Positions 1-10,648 of a stretch of 64,000 bases of DNA are shown piece by piece (position 1 is the first letter of the stretch; every line of letters starts with the position of its first letter). Source of the DNA: Dysidea avara. Lineage: Eukaryota > Porifera > Demospongiae > Dictyoceratida > Dysideidae. The DNA lies in the NCBI RefSeq assembly GCF_963678975.1, contig NC_089274.1:29203053-29267052 (forward strand). Direction: 5' to 3'. The notes beneath the pieces were generated by a model. It had not been told where the DNA came from and did no database searches. It saw nothing but the letters and a program-made list of their open reading frames with translations. The position numbers and the translations under genes are program-made.

Positions 1-1
1 T

Positions 2-923
2 TTGAGTTTTGTTGCCTCTCAGCAGGCCAGAAAGGCCCTTTTAAGGAAAGCCAAATCTGAACACTGTTCTACACAATTTGCTGAGCTATACCAACAGCTT
101 GGGCCTTCCTTGAGGCGTGCGATGGACTTGGCTACTGTTAGAGGTGCTTCAAGCTGGCTCACCACCTTACCTTTGAGTGAGCATGGTTTCACTCTCCATA
201 GATCTGCTTTCCAGGATGCTTTGGCTTTGAGGTATGGTTGGTCCCCACTTCGTCCTCCTTCCCTTTGTGCTTGCGGAACCTCCTTTTCTGTTGAGCATGC
301 TTTGTCCTGTCCCAAAGGGGGTTTACCTTCCTTGCGTCATAACGAGATTAGGGACCTTACTGCTACCCTTCTCACTGAGGTTTGCTCCCAGGTGTGTGTT
401 GAGCCAGAGTTACAGCCGGTTCAGCATTCTGATGAGTTCCCTCTTGCCACCTCTAATACTCAGGATTCGGCTCGCTTGGATGTTGCTGTAAACGGTTTCT
501 GGGGTGGTCGTTCGGAGAGATGTTTCATTGATGTCCGTGTTTTTAACCCTTTTGCTCCTTCTAATAGTTCCTCCTCTCTGTCGTCCACCTTTAGGAAGCA
601 TGAAAAGATTAAGCATCGTGCTTATGGTCAGCGGGTTCGAGAAGTGGAGCATGCCACTTTCACTCCACTGAATTGTTTTGGCTGCCACTGGCGGTTTAGC
701 CCATGAGGCTACTGTTTTTTATAAGCGACTTGCTTCTCTTCTGGCCACAAAGTGGGGAGATGATTATTCTGTGGTTCTGGGTTGGCTGCGTTGTTGCCTG
801 AGCTTTTCGTTGTTGCGCTAGGCAATTCAGTGTATTCGTGGGGCACGGTCTTCTATTGGTGTTTACACCAGGACTCCACAGTCAGTGGACTTAGTGACTG
901 TGGAATCCCATTTGTCTGCTTAA
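2..923 (+). pseudogene. LINE (non-LTR retrotransposon) ORF, C-terminal part, broken
   Basis: This is the C-terminal end of a reverse-transcriptase polyprotein that enters from upstream of the window. The frame open to 706 shows a cysteine/histidine cluster (CACGTSFSVEHALSC), an RHNEIRDL block, then ARLDVAVNGFWGG and CFIDVRVFNP, whose spaced aspartates suggest a restriction-like endonuclease fold (inference). A one-base frameshift near 670-675 moves the reading into another frame, which continues with ATGGLAHEATVFYKRLASLL and LGWLRCCLSFSLLR, meets an in-frame TAG near 820 and ends at 921-923. From memory the same architecture is common in sponge and cnidarian LINE proteins. The shifted part matches a second, minus-strand copy at 11880-12152 residue by residue, which confirms the frameshift. 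The copy cannot encode a working protein. Confidence 0.8.
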
Positions 924-1013
924 TTTTGTTCAGTTGTCCAGCACTTGCAATCTGTGCTGGTGGTGGTAGGAAAGGGCAGTCCATCAAGCCCGGGAAAAAA
1001 AAAAGAAAAAAAA
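924..1013 (+). mobile_element. LINE 3' UTR with A-rich tail
   Basis: A short non-coding stretch follows the LINE stop and ends in two adenine runs at about 996-1013. This is the expected 3' end of a target-primed retrotransposon insertion. The tail abuts directly on the middle of a composite-repeat head, so this LINE inserted into, or beside, a copy of that repeat. Confidence 0.65.
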
Positions 1014-1445
1014 ATGAACATTCACGGAGTTATAACCGATTATTTGCGTAAAATAAGGTCGAAGGTCTGTCACTCCCACAGGGTAAACGCCTTTGAGGAA
1101 TCAGTTGAAAATTGCTATGTAGATGGAGCAACCATCGTAGGAGTGCCTTTTTGTGGTTTGAAAGGAATCGGGATAAAGACCACGGAGATATGACACAAAA
1201 CCCGACCTGTGTCAAAATTACGCGATCGATTTTTATGAATAAAAAAGCTATTAGTTTTCGTGTCTATCAGGCAAACCGCTTAGAGCAATGAGCTGAAAAT
1301 CAGTATGCAGCTGGAATAATCATCATAGAAAGTCCTTGCAGTAGTACAGAAGAATCGGATTACAAACCACTGAGTTATGATCCGAAAGGCAACTACGTGT
1401 AGCAAATGCGAGATCGAGATACTCTAATAGAACAGTCACCCTAAT
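1014..1445 (+). repeat. Composite satellite element copy A: head (5'-truncated)
   Basis: The sequence is alignable with 3740-4195, 40370-40850 and, in reverse, 62276-62760. It contains two diverged tandem modules of about 185 bp: one starting at the words GGGTAAACGCCTTTGAGGAA and one at GGCAAACCGCTTAGAGCAAT. The segment ends with the recurrent word ATACTCTAATAGAACAGTCA and runs straight into the 31-bp array. The first 350 bp or so of a full head are missing because the LINE tail abuts here. Confidence 0.8.
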
Positions 1446-2285
1446 AAAGCATTCAGCTGCATTTATAATTTACTCAATTATATTACATTGCAAGTTATTC
1501 TGTAGGGAATTCAGCTACAAACAAGTCACCCTGTAGTCAGATCAGCCAGAAGAAGGTACCTAATAGAGAGTTCAGCTACAAAGAAACCATCATGTAGAGA
1601 GTTCAGCTCAAACAAATTGCCCTGTAGAGAGATCAGCTAGAAGAAGTTACCTTGTAGAGAGTTCAGTTACAAAGAAACAATCATGCAAAGTGTTCAGCTG
1701 CAAACAAATGCAAATCACCCAGTAGAAAGTTCCGCTATGAACAGATCACACTGTAGAGAGTTCAGTTAGAAACAAGTCATCTTGTAGAGAGATCAGCTAG
1801 AAGAAGTCACCTTGTAGAGAGTTCAGCTACAAAGAAACCACCATGTAGAGAGTTCGGCTGCAAACAAATCACCCTGTAGAAAGATCAGCTAGAAGAAGTT
1901 ACCTTGTAGAGAGTTCAGCTACAAAGAAACCACCATGTAGAGAGTTCAGCTGCAAACAAATCACCTGTAGAGAGTTCAGCTAGAAACAAGTCACCCTGTA
2001 CAGAGATCAGCTAGAAACAAGTCACCCTGTAGAGAATTCAGCTACAAACAAATCACGCTGTAGAAAGATCAGCTAGAAGAAGTTACCTTGTAGAGAGTTC
2101 AGCTAGAAACAAATCACCCTGTAGAGAGATCAGCTAGAAACAAGTCACCCTGTAGAGAGTTCAGCTAGAAGAAGTTACATTGTAGATAGTTCAGCTACAA
2201 AGAAACTACCATGTAGAGAGTTCAGCTGCAAACAAATCGCCCTGTAGAAAATTTTTTTTCAGCTACAAACAAACCACCCTGTAAA
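1446..2285 (+). repeat. 31-bp satellite array A
   Basis: About 27 tandem copies of a roughly 31-bp unit with the core TTCAGCTACAAACAAATCAC followed by CCTGTAGAGAG. Several unit variants alternate (CTACAAAGAAACCACCAT, CTGCAAACAAATCACC, CTAGAAGAAGTTACCTT), giving a loose higher-order pattern of about 93 bp. Each unit carries the short dyad CTACA...TGTAG. Stop codons are frequent and no coding role is visible. Confidence 0.95.
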
Positions 2286-2536
2286 GAGTTCAGCTGGCTT
2301 TGGGGGTATACAAATACAAAAAGAAGTGAAATCTAATCCAAAACAGCCAAGCTGTAAAAAAAATGCGGCCCTCAGACAGGCTATGGTGAAAAATGATGTG
2401 AAATCCAAGGTGGCGGCCAAGAAATGGCTGTGATGGTAGGTTAATGGTGAAAATTTCAATAATGACAATTCAGGTGAATTTTGTGCCAAGACTAAGCGGC
2501 ACCAAATTCACCTGAACTGTCGTTATTAAAATATTT
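2286..2536 (+). repeat. Terminal hairpin of copy A, right arm truncated
   Basis: The left arm starts at TCTAATCCAAAACAGCCAAG (2332) and runs through GGTGGCGGCCAAGAAATGGC to AACGACAATTCAGGTGAATT. The loop reads TTGTGCCAAGACTAAGCGGC. Only about 30 bp of the right arm remain before the sequence switches at about 2533 to the head of copy B, so copies A and B are fused head-to-tail through a broken hairpin. Confidence 0.85.
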
Positions 2537-4195
2537 ACATAAAACACGAATGCGTACTCGGATAGGGCTGAAATTTGGCACACTTGAAGGGCTCATTAGG
2601 CCACTCCAAGTCATACCTTAGTTTCTGGTCACTTCCAAGCCTACAAATGGATGCGGGCGGGCGGATGATCAGGACTTCAGGACTATAGACTCTACTGTGA
2701 CAATATACTGTATGGTATTATTATTTGCTCAATTTAGCAAATTCATGTTGATTTTATACTTAACCAACAACATAAGTAGTTGTGCTTCGGCAAAAAATGC
2801 ACTAGGAAAGTTGTTGATGGATCATGGCTAGCTATACACTGATGTATAGCATTTAAGTATATATTTATTTATTTATTTAGAATATACGTACTATAGGAAA
2901 TGTTTTGCTCATGTAGCTACTTATGCTTTCCAAGTGAAATAAATGTCTCATTAGCTTGTCAGGAAAGTATTACTATGACTTATAGCTAAGTTGTTCAAAT
3001 GATCATGATACACAATGAAATTTAACTTCTATTTACACATAAGAAATTCTTCATTCAAATGTAAAGTCTTAGCCCACTAGCTATGTGTTTCCAGCCTTCT
3101 ATTCAGTAACCTTGAGAAAAGTAACTGTCAAAGTTTTGAGTCATTGAGTGCTCCAGACTACTGTTTTTTAGTGATCATCTGGGAATGTTTAAACTATAAG
3201 GGTTTCTACTTGCCAATCTAATTTTAGTTATGGAAAAGTTTAAGTTTAAGCTCACCGAATGTTGCCGGCTTTCCATACCCCTGTAGTGTTCAGTGATAAG
3301 GAATTAGACTAATCATTAGAGGACTACATTTGAATTATAAAGTTAAAGCTATGGCCCATCTGCATGGACTAGTAGTTAATGCTACTGAAATTACTTTGGT
3401 TACAGAAGCTTTAGTAACAGTTATAATCTGAACAGCTATATAATCAAGGACAAAACTAGCTATAGTTAGAAACATTTTATTAGTGTGGCATATATACCTA
3501 ATATATACCTAATATTAGAGTTAAGAGTAGTGTGACTGCTCTATTGGAATCCCTGAATGCTCTATTAGAGTATATCGATCTTTTGCAGTAAAAAATAAGT
3601 GTCTTGCTGGGTCACGTGCACTTAAGCACCTGTAATATTAATAATAGTCCTCATAAACTAGGGTTTCAGGTTTACCATGCGGGCGGGTGACCAGAAACTA
3701 AGGTTTGACTTGGTGTGGCCTTAAGGCGGATCTCAGTACCAACTTTGGTAGGAATCCGATGAACATACACGGAGTTATGACCGATTATGTGCGTAAAATA
3801 AGGTCGAAGGTCTGTCACGCCTACAAGGTAAAGCCCTTGGAGGAATGAGTTGAGCATTTATATGTAGATGGAGTAACCATCGTAGGAGTGCCTTTTTGTG
3901 GTTTGAAAGGAATTGAGATAAAGACCATGGAGATATGACACAAAACCCAACCCGTGTCAAAATTACGCGATCGATTTTTATGAATAAAAAACTGTTAGTT
4001 TTCACATCTACCAGGCAAACCGCTTAGAGCAATGAGCTGAAAATCAGTGTGTAGCTGGAATAATCATCATAGAAAGTCCTTTCAGTAGTACAGAAGAATC
4101 GGAATACAAACGACTGAGTTATGATTCGAAAGGCAACTACGTGTAGCAAATGTGAGATCGAGATACTCTAATAGAACAGTCACCCTAATAGAGCA
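2537..4195 (+). repeat. Composite element copy B: head, split by a 1.1-kb insertion
   Basis: Head sequence begins at ATAAAACACGAATGCGTACT, equivalent to 40284 in copy C. It breaks at 2598 and resumes at 3721 (AAGGCGGATCTCAGTACC), where copy C is uninterrupted (40340-40360). The second half carries the duplicated modules and again ends in the recurrent word at 4155-4193, next to the array. Confidence 0.85.
2599..3720. mobile_element. PIF/Harbinger-like non-autonomous DNA transposon
   Basis: The termini are inverted: GGCCACTCCAAGTCATACCT then TAGTTTCTGGTCAC on the left, and GTGACCAGAAACTAAGGTTT then GACTTGGTGTGGCC on the right. A TTA triplet flanks each side (2596-2598, 3721-3723). The uninterrupted copy C shows the pre-insertion sequence, so insertion with a 3-bp TTA duplication is directly supported. 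A 3-bp TWA duplication is the PIF/Harbinger signature; the superfamily call is inference. About 1.1 kb, AT-rich, no transposase frame seen. A reverse copy of the recurrent word lies inside at 3532-3583. Confidence 0.75.
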
Positions 4196-6805
4196 TTCAG
4201 CTACGTTTATAACTTACTCCATTACAGAATTATATTACATTGCAGAATATTCTGTACGGAATTCAGCTACAAACAGTTAATCTGATAGACAATTCAACTA
4301 CATGCAAGTCACCCTGTAGAAAGTTCATCTAGAAACAAGTCACCCTGTATCAGTTAGATGAAGTCACCTTGTAGAGAGTTCAGCTACAAAGAAACCATCA
4401 TGTAGAGAGTTCAGCTGCAAACAAATCACCCTGTAAAGAACTCAGCTACAAACAAACATGCCCTGTAAAAAGATCAGCTAGAAGAAGTTACCTTGTAGAG
4501 AGTTCAACTACAAAGAAACCACCATGTAGAGAGTTAAGCTGCAAACAAATCACCCAGTAGAAAGTTCAGCTATGAACAGATCACCCTGTTGAGAGTTCAG
4601 TTAGAAACAAGTCATCCTGTAGAGAGATCAGCTAGAAGTATCACCTTGTAGAAAGTTCAGTTACAAACAAATCACCCTGTAGAGAGATCAGCTAGAAGAA
4701 GTCACCTTGTAGAGAGTTCAGCTGCAAACAAATCCCCTGTAGAGAGTTCAGCTAGAAACAAGTCACCCTGTAGAGAGATCAGCTAGAAACAATTCACCCT
4801 GTAGAGAGTTCAGCTAGAAGAAGTCACATTGTAGAGAGTTCAGCTACAAAGAAACTACCATGTAGAGAGTTCAGCTGCAAACAAATCACCCTGTAGAGAA
4901 CTCAGCTACAAACAAATCGCCCTGTAGAAAGATCAGCTAGAAGAAGTTACCTTGTAGGGAGTTCAGCTACGAACAGATCACCCTGTAGAGAGTTCAGCTA
5001 CAAACAAATCACCCTGTAGAGAGTTCAGTTACAAAGAAACTACCATGTAGAGAGTTCAGCTGCAAAAATATAAATCACTCTGTAGAGAGTTCAGCTAGAA
5101 GAAGTCACCTTGTAGAGAGTTCAGCTGCAAATAAATCACCCTGTAGAGAATTCAGCTACAAACAAATCACCCTGTAGAAAGATCAGCTAGAAGAAGTTAC
5201 CTTGTAGAGAGTTCAGCTACAAAGAAACCACCATGCAGAGAGTTCAGCTGCAAACAAATTACCTGTAGAGAGTTCAGCTAGAAACAAGTCACCCTGTAGA
5301 GAGATCAGCTAGAAACAAGTCACCCTGTAGAGAGTTCAGCTAGAAGAAGTCACATTGTAGAGAGTTCAGCTACAAAGAAACTACCATGTAGAGAGTTCAG
5401 CTGCAAACAAACACCCTGTAGAGAACTCAGCTACAAACAAATCGCCCTGTAGATAGATCAGCTAGAAGAAATTACCTTGTAGGGAATTCAGCTACAAACA
5501 AATCACCCTGTAGAGAGTTCAGCTACAAAGAAATCATCATGTAGAGAGTTCAGCTGCAAACAAATCATCCTGTAGAGAGTTCAGCAATGAAAAGATCACC
5601 CTGTAGAGAGTTCAGCTAGAAGAAGTCACCTTTTAAAGAGTTCAGCTACACAGCTACCACCATGTAGAGAGTTCAGCTGCAAAAAAAATCAATCACTCTG
5701 TAGAGAGTTCAGCTAGAAGAAGTCACCTTGTAGAGAGTTCAGCTGCAAATAAATCACTCTGTAGAGAATTCAGCTACAAACAAATCACTCAGTAGAAAGA
5801 TCAGCTAGAAGAAGTTACCTTGTAGAGAATTCAGCTACAAAGAAACCACCATGTAGAGAGTTCAGCTACAAACAAATCACCTGTAGAGAGTTCAGCTAGA
5901 AACAAGTCACCCTGTAGAGAGATCAGCTAGAAACAAGTCACCTTGTAGAGAATTCAGCTAGAAGAAGTCACACTGTAGAGAGTTCAGCTACAAAGAAACT
6001 ACCATGTAGAGAGTTCAGCTGCAAACAAATCACCCTGTAGAAAGTTCAGCTACAAACAAATATGCCCTGTAAAAAGATCAGCTAGAAGAAGTTACCTTGT
6101 AGAGAGTTCAGCTACAACGAAACCACCATGTAGAGAGTTCAGCTGCAAACAAATCACCTGTAGAGAGTTCAGCTAGAAACAAGTCACCCTGTAGAGAGAT
6201 CAGCTAGAAACAAGTCACCTTGTAGAGAGTTCAGCTAGAAGTCACATTGTAGAGAGTTCAGCTACAAAGAAACTACCATGTAGAGAGTTCAGCTGCAAAC
6301 AAATCACCCTGTAGAAAGTTCAGCTATGAACAGATCACCCTGTTGAGAGTTCAGTTAGAAACAAGTCATCCTGTAGAGAGATCACCTAGAAGTATCACCT
6401 TGTAGAGAGTTCAGCTACAAACAAATCACCTGTAGAAAACAAATCACCCTGTAGAGAGATCAGCTAGAAGAAGTCACCTTGTAGAGAGTTCAGCTATAAA
6501 GAAACCACCATGTAGAGAATTCAGCTGCAAACAAACACCCTGTAGAGAACTCAGCTACAAACAAATCGCCCTGTAGAAAGATCAGCTAGAATAAGTTACC
6601 TTGTAGGGATTTCAGCTACAAAGAAATCACCCTGTAGAGAGTTCAGCTACAAAGAAATCATCATGTAGAAAGTTCAGCTGCAAACAAATCACCCTGTAGA
6701 GAGAATCCTGTAAAGAGTTCATCTATGTACAAGCAGATCACCCTGTAGAGAGTTCAGCTACATTTCAAGTCACCCAGTAGAGAGATCAGCTGCAAATTAT
6801 CCTGT
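4196..6805 (+). repeat. 31-bp satellite array B (largest)
   Basis: About 2.6 kb of the same 31-bp unit as array A, with clear higher-order organisation. Blocks in the order CTACAAAGAAACCACCAT / CTGCAAACAAATCACC / CTAGAAGAAGTTACCTT recur several times, for example in 4840-5100, 5360-5530 and 5970-6120. Occasional units are one to several bases short, as expected from unequal crossing-over or slippage. Confidence 0.95.
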
Positions 6806-7360
6806 GGGGATTAATTGACATGTAATAAATATATGCTCTCTTTTTATATTATGAACTCTTGATATATGCATTATATATATAATTTGTACATTTACTGATA
6901 AAATCAGAATGAGTTAAAGTATTTATAAAATCTGATTCATCTTTTTCTTTTTCCTGTGGTAAAGAAAAATATATAGGTTAAAAAGCCCCAAAGCCGGCCA
7001 TATTTGGGGTATACAAATACAAAAAGAAGTGAAATCTAATCCAAAACAGCCAAGCTGTAAAAAAAGAGTGCGGCACTGAGAAAGGCTATGGTGAAAAAAG
7101 ATGTGAAATCTAAGGTGGCGGCCAAGAAATGGCTGTGATGATAGGTTAACGGTAAACATTTTAATAACGACAATTCAGGTGAATTTTGTGCCAAGACCAA
7201 GCGGCACCAAATTCACTGAATTGTTGTTATTAAAATTTTTACCATTAACCTACCATCACAGCCATTTCTTGGCCGCCACCTTGGATTTCACATCTTTTTT
7301 CACCATAGCCTTTCTCAGGGCCGCATTCTTTTTTTTACAGCTTGGCTGTTTTGGATTAGA
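6806..7360 (+). repeat. Composite element copy B: AT-rich tail and terminal hairpin
   Basis: The tail is an AT-rich block (ATATATAATTTGTACATTTA) followed by AAAAAGCCCCAAAGCCGGCC and AAATACAAAAAGAAGTGAAA. The hairpin runs from 7035 (TCTAATCC) to 7360 (GGATTAGA), with arms of about 150 bp around the loop TTGTGCCAAGACCAAGCGGC. The same block recurs at 42807-43648, 59333-59800 and 63102-63620. Open frames of about 90 codons in the arms are by-products of the palindrome. Confidence 0.9.
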
Positions 7361-8418
7361 TAGCAATTCCTGGAATTACAGAACAAAATCCCCATACACA
7401 ATCATATATGGAGATGGCTTCAGTGCAAGCCACACATATACCAGAAACTGGTAAACAACTCAAATAATTATACTACAATGTGCTTGGTCTGATCCTCTTT
7501 TAGTCACTTTCACAAATAACACTACTAAGTTAGTGTTCCACTAAACATACAGTTGCTGATAACCAAGTTCTTTATGGAATACTTGTAGTAGTCTGAGCAA
7601 TGACGTGTGTGTTTCTGACTGAGTCAACAAGAGAATTTAAATTAATTAATCTTAGTGTAATAGGCTTAGTATTCATAGCGTTGCATTGTATTATTGTGTG
7701 ATGGTATGTATTCACAGGTGTGTAGTCAGTATCCTACAAAGAGGGTTTCCAACAACAGTTAAATATTCTACATCCACTCTATATTTTCTACATACAAATG
7801 TATAAGTAGCCCAGAGGTCAAAAGTCCTCCTTTGCCTTTGTGTGTAGAGATCAGAAGAGCCTTTGGAAATACATGTGTTCAGCCCTCAAAAATTAACCAC
7901 TGATGTCTCCATGGTTATCAAACTACATAGCAATATGAACAGTTAACTAGAACATATAGTTGACACCAACCTAGAGACAATATGTGACTGGATCTGGTCT
8001 TATTGACCATGACAGCACATTTGATTTTTCAGTATGAACACAATCAAATTCACTGTCAAAATCAGCCAGGCTTGAGTGGTCTGCTTTTGCTGGCTGCTTT
8101 TCCCAAATCCAGTTGCAAGCTCTTTGACGTAGTATATGTAGTGAAATATTGTTATCATAACAGTGGGAGAAGGGGCTGTGACCATTGTTGAGTTTAACAA
8201 GCTATCACACTGACAAATTATGAACTTATCATTTGAAAGGGGATTTATAGGGTCTTAAATACAAACAAGTTTGCCCCCAGCATTGTGGCTTTTGATTTGG
8301 GTCTTAATTAAAATGTGCAGTAACAAGTACAGGCTGGTGTGTGCAGACACAATTATACAAACTCATAGTTGTGACATGAATTGCCCATCAACTGTGGCAA
8401 TGATTAGTGGGTGATATT
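7361..8418. other. Intergenic, no recognised feature
   Basis: AT-rich sequence between the composite repeat and the BEL element. Frames of about 60 codons on both strands near 8000-8200 overlap each other, resemble nothing I know and have no splice or repeat support. Confidence 0.5.
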
Positions 8419-8526
8419 GTGATAGATAGTTTGAAGTACACTAGCTAGGTTCAGCTATAAACGATTTAGTATGGATGATCCACTTGTGATCTACAAGGAG
8501 CCGTTACACATATTTACACTTAAACA
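8419..8526 (-). repeat. BEL 3' LTR
   Basis: Matches 10649-10752 over its whole length with scattered substitutions. On the minus strand it starts TGTTTAAGTG and ends CTATCACA. Confidence 0.7.
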
Positions 8527-9350
8527 ATTCTGATAGGTGTGGTGTTTAAACCTTTCTAACAGGCCTATGAGGTATGTAATGTGCCTCATGAATTTTGAAG
8601 CCATTCACCTTCTCAATAAAGCTTTTTGCACTCTTGGTCGGCAATAATCTGACCATACATGTACAGAAGTTCCAGAGTCTAACCTCTGAGCCAAGGACCT
8701 GGTACGCTTGGCACAGATAGAGAAATTGGAAGGGATAATCCTCCTTCCAAGGGACTTAAGGGATAAGGCCTCATCAGGTTGTCAGACCACATGTAGGCCT
8801 TCAAGAAATTATCATCGCTCTCCATAGTGCTTGGGAAGATTCCACTTCGGCTCAGCTTTCCAGAAAGTGTCCAGGTTCTAGTCATCTACAGCTTTGAAGT
8901 TTACATGGATTAAATCAACTGCTGCTGATGGCTGCAGTAGATGACCAGAAAGCAAGTAGCCTAAGCGAGATTTAACTGCTGTAGGGCCATTACCATGTAT
9001 TACATAGTCTTGGATGAATGCCCAATAGTAGTCAGACAAAATTGTCATCCTCGGTGACAGGGTGAGCCAATTGTAGGTCCTTCAAGTAAGGTATCTTGCT
9101 GACTTCCATTCACACAGAGTTTTGCAGTGGAGCTGCAAGCTGGGTACCACCAAAACTGAGATAGATAGGACATTCTGGTCTTGTGTGTGCACTGAAATGG
9201 TGGATATCTGTAAACATCTAGCAGCAGATACTGGGTTTCCAAAGGAGGACAGTGAGATCCGTTCTGTATGTGTGGCCTTTAGGCAAAGTCTGTCTGCAAG
9301 GTCCTAAGTGATGAAGGAGTGCTGTGCACCTTCACCAAAGAGGATGTTTC
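8527..9350 (-). pseudogene. BEL pol remnant: N-terminal edge of RT
   Basis: On the minus strand a motif EAHYIPHRPVRK (about 8551-8590) is followed after a frameshift by NTTPIRIV (8525-8548). These are the hallmark residues just ahead of the BEL/Pao RT catalytic core, known from the family. Upstream, in another frame, ELLYMYGQIIADQECK matches the usual preceding segment. Everything after TTPIRIV, including the catalytic YVDD region, RNase H and integrase, is missing because the LTR follows at once. The 8600-9350 stretch is degenerate, with several frame changes. Confidence 0.6.
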
Positions 9351-9653
9351 CTTCAGTACTGAGGGGACCTGCTGAACCAACACACAGGTGTCATTATGAA
9401 CCAACACAGGTGAGGGGGGAGCTGCAGTGAATGCCGGCACTTGTGTACTATTGCTTGCAGGAAGAGGGGTGGCTGTGTAGTGTCGGTTGATTGAACACTG
9501 TTGTTTGTTAGAGAAGGGAGTGAAGGAGGCTTATAATCTGTAGGATGGTACAAGCTGGTATGGTGCTTTTGGGTTGCACCACTTGCAACGTCTATGTGAG
9601 GTGCACTCTGAGACCCTATATGGTGTGCCAAACAGTTGTGACACAAGCCTGAT

Positions 9654-10066
9654 TAGGCATGAGGCCATTATGCTCCAAAAATTGAGCATTATGCTTTAGA
9701 GTAATGCTCAAAAAATCACCTATTATGCTTTTGAGAATTACCAAAATTATGCCACCATAATTGGCTAATAATGCCAGTTTTTTGCTGTATCAGGCCATTT
9801 TCATTGATGGTTAAACTTCAAATAGTCTTGAATTCTTTAGCTGGTTGCTGTATTAGAGTATTCCATTTCAATGTGACTGCTTTATTAGATCAGTGACTGC
9901 TCTATTAGAGTTTCTGACTGCTCTCGATCTTTTTTAACGGAATTGTGCAATCTGCAGATCTTCCTACTGTTAAAGCTTATAGTCACTTCAAAATTCTAGA
10001 ACAATTCTGATTCCCACACATACCTATTATGCCTGAAATTATGCCAGCACAATCGCCACATCCCTA
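9654..10066. mobile_element. hAT-type MITE inside BEL gag
   Basis: A 413-bp insertion with perfect 8-bp duplications AGCCTGAT (9646-9653, 10067-10074). The imperfect terminal inverted repeats read TAGGCATGAGGCCATTATGC on the left and, reverse-complemented, TAGGGATGTGGCGATTGTGC on the right. An 8-bp duplication is typical of hAT elements. No coding capacity. It carries a degenerate copy of the recurrent word at 9845-9932 in minus orientation. Confidence 0.8.
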
Positions 10067-10510
10067 AGCCTGATGCATTTATATACAATAGACACGCATT
10101 GCTCACATGTGGTCTTTAATAACAGTGCACTGATTGGCAGTGTGTGTGCCCATACAATAGGTACAGACTGGTACCTTCTTCTCTTGCTGGGCTATAGGTT
10201 TTCCAGCTGCTGTATGAAAAGATGCAGCAGTGTTGTAAAGCTCTTTAGAAAAGCCGTTGGAATAATGGCCTACTTCAAGAACTCAAATTTCTTTTAGAAT
10301 CGAGGTCATGACTTAGCAAAGCCACAGAGTGCTGGTAGTTACTGTCAGTGAGAGGAAAGTTGTCAATGACATGTGCTGTATCACCCGGGAGCTGTGCTGT
10401 ACCCTAGTCAACCCCTCATTGTTATGCACAGCTGCTTTAAACGAGTCCCAAAATGCTTGAAATTGATCGATGGTTTCTCTGTCCACTTCGGATATCGATA
10501 GAGGAGTCAC
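10067..10510 (-). pseudogene. BEL Gag remnant with CCHC zinc knuckle
   Basis: The frame ending near 10313 contains FQAFWDSFKAAVHNNEGL, which matches the conserved FWDSF-xA-H-N motif at the start of BEL/Pao Gag. Further downstream on the minus strand (about 10145-10190), CTYCMGTHTANQC fits the CX2CX3HX4C knuckle of the same family. Frames change between the two and the hAT insertion follows, so the gene is dead. Gag would assemble the retrotransposon particle and bind its RNA. Confidence 0.65.
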
Positions 10511-10648
10511 TTAGTCATCAGCATCAGTAATTGTTTAATCTTTGGTAAAAAGCTTCGTGAAAAATGAGCATCCACCATATCTGGAGGCTTGGGCATGCTG
10601 AAGGGTGTCCATAGCCATTTTAATCCCTGGTCTGATACAGCACCAAAA

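Noticed and set aside
1446..6805. CRISPR-like array of ~31-bp repeats
   Set aside because: Units are directly contiguous with no unique spacers, and the context is eukaryotic, with introns and TEs.
7179..7454. ~90-codon frames repeated in the hairpins (LPLTYHHSHFLAATLDFTSF)
   Set aside because: They recur only because the hairpin arms recur; they break at different points and have no start or promoter context.
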